Position numbers and translations under genes: made by a program
Part shown: one piece after another, positions 59,091 to 64,000 of the stretch
How positions within the stretch are numbered: position 1 is the first letter of the stretch
Layout of the letters: each line of letters begins with the position of its first letter
Assembly (NCBI RefSeq): GCF_030272615.1
Contig: NC_081411.1
Location: forward strand, 181,994,977-182,058,976
Direction: 5' to 3'
Source: Cryptomeria japonica
Lineage: Eukaryota > Streptophyta > Pinopsida > Cupressales > Cupressaceae
DNA: 64,000 nt
The notes under the pieces: generated by a model
The model's input: the letters and a program-made list of their open reading frames with translations, nothing else
The model's database searches: none
Told to the model about the DNA's origin: nothing

Positions 59091-61240
59091 TTAGCACATG
59101 GTTACATTGCAGTCATTTTGAGAGTAGAGGGTGGAAGATGTAGCACCTTGAATGACTATCCAGGCAAGATTAGGTCTGCTTTGGGAAGGGGGAGGATTAA
59201 TTCCTTGGATAGTTATGACATTAACATGATTGTTTGTGGGCTCAATGTGATGTACTAAAGAGTTAAAGTTGGTTATATGATTAGTGTAGTCATAGTTCAC
59301 TATGTTAGATGATGAGCCTTTTCCCTTATCATGTTTCGAGAAGGGTTCCTGGTACATTTTGAGTTTGTCATTTTTATTACTAGGTTTTGCATTTGCTAAT
59401 TCAATTTCACCTCTATCAATGAGATCTTGTATGTATTTTTTAAGCTTCATGCATTTTTGTGTATCATGTCCCTTGATCCAATGATACTCACAATATTCAT
59501 TCTCATTATACCACCTAGGTCTAGGTTGATTGAGATCAAACAAGCGAGTGACCAGAAAAACCACTACGCCTACTTGGACAAGCTTTTGAAACACCACTTC
59601 AATAGGCTCAACAAGAGGAGTGAAGTCTCTTGGAGTCCTTTTATTGGATTGGGGTGGTCGCCCCTGGACTGAGACATTGTTGTGAGACTTTTGGGATTGA
59701 TTTTGATTGTTTTGATTATTGAATTGACTAAGTGGGTTCTGGACGAGCAGCCATGGTCTGGACCCGTTTTGCATTAGTTACACCATCATTAACTATATTT
59801 TTGTTCTTGGACTAGAAGTTTGGTTTATCATTATGATAAGAGGAAGAATTTTGAGTTGATCTTTGGTAGTGTTTCAAGGTTCCTTCCTCTAACAAGATGC
59901 ATTTGAGGGCTAGGCCCTTATTAGTCAATTTTTGGAAGGATTTAACACATTGAGATGTCAGAGGTCTTGAAAGTTTGGGCACTAGATTCTTTTGAAATAA
60001 TTCAATTTGGTGTTGTTCTAGCATGTCCTTGCCTTTGCTTTGTGCTACACAGGTCCATCATAGAAACATCATTAGCCATGTTGTAGGCATAGTGAGCCAC
60101 AAAGTTTTGTGCCAAGTTTGGAGAGGAGATAATTGAACCTCATGGTAAGGACGAGAACCATGCCAGTGCATCTCTCGTGAGACTCTTGGGGAAGAGCCTT
60201 CAAAGTTATAGGTCACTATAGGAGACTTCTTGGCATAGGATGTGAAATTCCTAGACATGGTCGTGAGGGTCCCCTTTGCCTTCATCCTTGGTGAATTTAG
60301 GGATCTCAAACCCTTGGGGTAGGGTGCAACTGATATAGACAGGTCGTAAGGAGAAGGACAAAATTCATCAAATGAGTAAGGTTTCATCTTATTAGTCCCT
60401 TCTTTCATGTCCTTGATGATGTTTTTCATGTCTTGAGTTTCTTTAATGAGGTCTTGTTGTGGATTTTGGAAATGATGAATTGGATGTCATGGAAGGTGCA
60501 CCACCACTAATTTATTGATATGATGAGGAAGCAGGGATGTGAGATGTGATGACCGATGTTGTAGGGACTTGAGTGATAGTTGGTTGATGCCCACAAACTA
60601 TTGTGACGGGATTAAGTGCGGCCCGAATTAGGTTAGTGACATTGTTGATAGGAAGTGAAGTTTGTGGAATAGAAATATATGGTTGAGTAGAAGAAGATGG
60701 TATAGAAGCATGTTAGAGAATATATGAGATCAGATTTGATAGTGGTATAGATGGTAAGGAGGAAGAAGGTGGAATGGAGACAACGGGGGGAGGTGCCGTG
60801 GGTGTTATTTATTGATTTTGAATGACTGGCGGGGCCATAATTGATTGAGTTTGAGTAACAGGTGTGACATTCTGTGTGGGAGCGAGGTCTCCTTGTGGTT
60901 GTTGGCCAAGGATGGATTTATCAAAATCAGGTGGGAGTTGAGCTCCATTTTCAAGGAGGGTCTTTAGAAGTTCAATAGGATTGTGTTGGATAAATTTTTC
61001 AATTATCTCTTGGTTATAAGAGTCTGCTAGAAAAGTTTGCACTTCCGGAGAGAGTTCATCTTGGTTAACCATATTAGCATTTTGTGTTTGATCTTGAGTG
61101 CTGGGTTGCACACTTTGTGTAAGATCTCATGTAGGATCTTCATATAGGACACTAATGTCTAGCATACGATATTGTTGTTTGGCCATATTTTTATTTTGAG
61201 ATCGAGTTGTGACCATACAAGAATAACCTTAGAAAAGATT
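59091..61240 (-). pseudogene. Element E gag
   Basis: N-terminal Gln-rich part (61111-60809: LSPEVQTFLADSYNQEIIEK; PTQNVTPVTQTQSIMAPPVI). Then comes the capsid region (60429-60058: FCPSPYDLSISVAPYPKGLR, with a frameshift after KGLR and the gag-like GDPHDHV in the next frame), an overlapping part at 60024-59812, and the zinc finger CEYHWIKGHDTQKC inside 59774-59091. The finger is CX2HX4HX4C, as in many plant Tat/Athila gags. At least two frameshifts are present. Confidence 0.8.
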
Positions 61241-63843
61241 GGAGGAAGAAATTTTTGATGAGAGGACATAGGAAGACTTTTGGATTTTTGGATTTGTCTT
61301 TGATGAAAAGGGATTTTTCTCATTGGTAGGGTCCTTGTATTAGAACCCGGATTTGATTAGGATTGACACCTTAGTCTTTGGACGAGGATCTTAGGTGGTA
61401 GATGAAACCATAAGCAAGGTAATGACCAAGTTGGGTATAATTTAGACATTGAAATGATGATTAAGAAGCCTTTCTTCCACTAAGGGTTGACTAATGACCC
61501 TAAGAAAAGAAAAGGCGTAAGTTAAGAGTCTTGATCAACCCAAAGGATAAGGAAAAGGTACTTGGAGAGGATTCTTCTTCAAGCACAAAAGCCAGGTGAT
61601 CAAGGATGAGGTCTAAATGAAACTTCACAAGCCATGCAACCTTAACGTGAGGTTAAATTGGATCAAAGGATGATTTGATTTGGATTTTGAGAGTTGATTT
61701 GATAATTGAAGGTGATTGATTTTGTTATTGATTGATGTGCTAGGTCTTTAGGAAAATATTGAGGATGATTGATTGAAGAGGGATGATAGTGATGATTAGA
61801 AGAAATTTGGTGACTAGGTTATTCTTGGCATGAACATGACTCAATAGATGATTGTTTCAGATTGCAAGTTCTATGGAGGGACACGACCACCTTGATTTTG
61901 ATGATAGTTGGTGTTGAAAGACAAGCCTAAACCTTGATGGAGGGTGCATACTCTTAGTTCATCACTATTATCAAACTCATTTCTATGACCATGGACATAA
62001 TCGTGGTAATGATGTAAGAATGTCCTATGTTTAAGAAGAGTTTGCGGTTTGTATACCAAAATTTCTGACGTCTAATGAGTTGTGCTTGTGTGAGCTTCTT
62101 CTTGATAGGTTAGTGGATTGACTTCTTAGGATGTTTATACAACTTAGGTTTATGAAACATGAGATGGGCGGAGTTTTGATGTAATTAGGACTTTGTGTGG
62201 ATAGTGACTTGGATGATTGTTTGCTTTTAGACAAATGTTTTTGCAAAGTGTTTGAGGACAATGATGTGTTTTTAGTCTACTCTTGGCAAGCAAGTATCAA
62301 GCAAAGAAAATACAATGATCAAATGAATTTTAGCTCAAAGACACTCATGCTCATGTACAACATTCTTAAGGCTGGCAAGGACAATAGTCATTGGATCCCA
62401 ATTGGTTTCCCATCTACTCTTACCCAAAGAGGACACTTAGATGTTTGACCCCACTGGCTCCCCTTCATGGCACTCACTTCTCCAGAGCAACCAAGCAGCA
62501 ATTCCCATGAAAACTCTTCATGGTGAACTTTGTGTCTCTACTAAGGGTTGTAAATATACGGGCGGCTTCGGAGGTTCAACCTCCTGCACCAATGACTAGA
62601 AGGTTTTTGGCCACTATGCACAAGGTGTTTAATATGTCATCCCATTAGGAGCTAGCCTTCGTAGTTGCACAAGCGTAATTAAGGCCTATAGCCCAATGAA
62701 GCACCAAGAACTTAGTAGTCATGCAAGCATGATTAAGATCTCTAGGATCCTACCAAGCACCCAATGTGAGAGTGAACTCTCATATAGCCCCAACCATTGA
62801 CCCTTTCATCATCAATGGCCTATTTATTATAGTGAGTTGGGAACTCGAGGTTCAGGTGTACTCACTTGGATCGTTCCCCTCTTACCTTCTCAAAGAGAAA
62901 GTTGGGAGGGCAGTCCCACTAAAGGTAAGCATGCAACAAACATGAAAAACTTGGAGGGTCTGGATTTCTGATTGTCTAGCTAGATGAGAGCATACTCTCC
63001 TACCTTCACGCTTTTCACAAAACACACAAGACAATGATTCATTTGCCTTTTAATTAAATCTAGGTGCCTAGTTAAGAAAAGACATAATATTTGGTTGGAA
63101 CTCCTGGGCAACCTGCAAAACAGTTTGGATTAGTAGTTTTTTTGTGTTTTTTTGGGTCTTGGATGATCGAGAAAAGCTACAACACTCAAAAAAACAAAAT
63201 CAATAGTCAGTGCCCTACACAAACAGCGCATATGTTGATATGAAGTCATTCACACTGAAGCACCTGCGTAGGTGCCAAAGCGCCTACGTACGCGCTGCAG
63301 ATGACAAAAACCAAAAATAGAAAAGAAATTACAACTAATAGAATTGAAATTTTATACCTGTTTATCACACTGGTCTACATCGGTCATGTCAAAATGCTTG
63401 TGCCCGTGTTGAAATCCTGAAAAGATAGAAAAATGGGTTAGCAGTTTAAATTTTGAAATTCAAATTTCAAAAATGATTTTTTTTTGCCGAGGGCAGGAAT
63501 TTTTGAAAACGGCCATGCTGGTTAATTTTCACTCATGCTGAAATATGTCTACCCGCACTAATGTGCCTGCGCATGCATCGAACAGACAAACAAAGAGTAA
63601 AATTTTTAAAAAGAGTAGAAAGCGGGATTTTTTTTGAATTTTTAGAACAGTCACACTGGTACGCTTGCACCCGCTCTGATGTGCCTGTGCATGCACTGAA
63701 GGAGTATGTCTATCATTTTGAACTCAAATCACTTGTGTTGTTTGTAGTCTCTCACATTGTTCCGATACCTGCGACTTGCAAACTCACAAAAACTCAAAAA
63801 ATATTAGTTTTTAGGGATGTGGATCCCACCGAGCATACCAGAA
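61241..63843 (-). other. Element E leader
   Basis: Between gag and the 5' LTR; no protein recognised. Near the primer site are two copies of CCCGC.CT.ATGTGCCTG.GCATGCA (about 63552 and 63671) and a CCTGCGTAGGTGCCAAAGCGCCTACG inverted repeat region (63261-63290). Short open frames (61871-62059, 62031-62261, 63561-63884) lack motifs. Confidence 0.55.
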
Positions 63844-64000
63844 TAAAGAGGGGAAAAGAAAGTAAGGTGGATTTGGATAGTTAGCATACAAATCAAAACA
63901 CTAAAACATATAAAGACATGAAGTATAAATCAAGTCATAGAAAAACATGAAGATAAATGCTTTTTTTTCTACCTTGCAAACCTTTACCTTCTCCCTCAGA
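63844..64000 (-). repeat. 5' LTR of element E, first 157 bp
   Basis: Starts TAAAGAGGGG (the left copy has TGAAGAGGGG) and matches 40027-40190 to the end of the window with a handful of differences. The rest lies outside. Confidence 0.85.

Larger units (their letters stand above)
40027..64000 (-). mobile_element. Ty3/Gypsy element E, large; right LTR runs off window
   Basis: Minus-strand element with its 3' LTR on the left (40027-41240 plus 49024-49081, split by element B) and its 5' LTR starting at about 63844. The first 157 bp of the right LTR match 40027-40190 (AAGAGGGGAAAAGAAAG, GGTGGATTTGGATAGTTAGC, CTTGCAAAC.TTTACCTTCTC). A polypurine tract lies next to the 3' LTR (49082-49097). A PBS-like TGGTATGCTCGG (read on the minus strand, 63829-63840) lies three bases inside the 5' LTR. 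Without B the visible part is about 16 kb. The integrase-last order makes it Ty3/Gypsy, and the CX2HX4HX4C finger, long 3' region and extra antisense ORF suggest the Tat/Ogre side. That lineage call is inference. Confidence 0.85.

Overview
The window looks like nuclear DNA of a land plant with a transposon-filled, gene-poor genome. The only host-type gene is a broken TIR-NB-LRR resistance gene, a class absent from grasses. Around it are a Helitron, Ty1/Copia elements primed by initiator-Met tRNA, Ty3/Gypsy elements with CX2HX4HX4C gag fingers, a plant-mobile-domain (PMD) ORF and long AT-rich spacers. A conifer or other gymnosperm would fit, but that is an inference; nothing in the sequence fixes the species.

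Layout. 1-11083 is the right-hand part of an autonomous-type Helitron. Its Rep/helicase ORF (71-4382) is broken by stops and one frameshift. A 6.7-kb non-coding tail follows, with direct repeats, a 1.9-kb tandem duplication and two copies of a captured gene fragment resembling plant ASG1/TRF-like proteins. It ends at a hairpin plus CTAG at 11083. 13447-14697 is a solo Gypsy LTR with 5-bp target duplications. 14998-15475 is a large CA/CATA microsatellite. About 18437-18603 is a tRNA-derived SINE-like element.

18739-31000 is a resistance-gene locus wrecked by Copia. A minus-strand TIR-NB-LRR gene runs from 30856 down to 22041. A 5.1-kb Copia element (C, 25576-30654, target duplication GAAAA) sits inside its TIR exon. 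A 5'-truncated sister (D, 18739-22040) cuts off its LRR end. The gene also has its own frameshift. Both Copia copies keep one uninterrupted frame broken only by substitutions: three stops in C, nine in D.

32140-34560 holds faint Copia and possible LINE remnants, and 34570-40026 is AT-rich spacer. 40027 to beyond 64000 is a very large Gypsy element (E) on the minus strand, with gag, protease, RT, RNase H and integrase all decayed. Between integrase and the 3' LTR it carries a decayed PMD ORF on the opposite strand. Its 3' LTR is split by a second, smaller Gypsy element (B, 41241-49018, target duplication ATTAA). B encodes only an upstream ORF, gag and a protease-like domain, and its LTRs belong to the same family as the solo LTR at 13.4 kb.

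No intact host gene was found. Order of events inferred from nesting: E was in place before B; the resistance gene was in place before C and D; D looks older than C. Termini, target duplications and reading-frame comparisons were read directly from the sequence. Family names rest on remembered motifs and were not searched.
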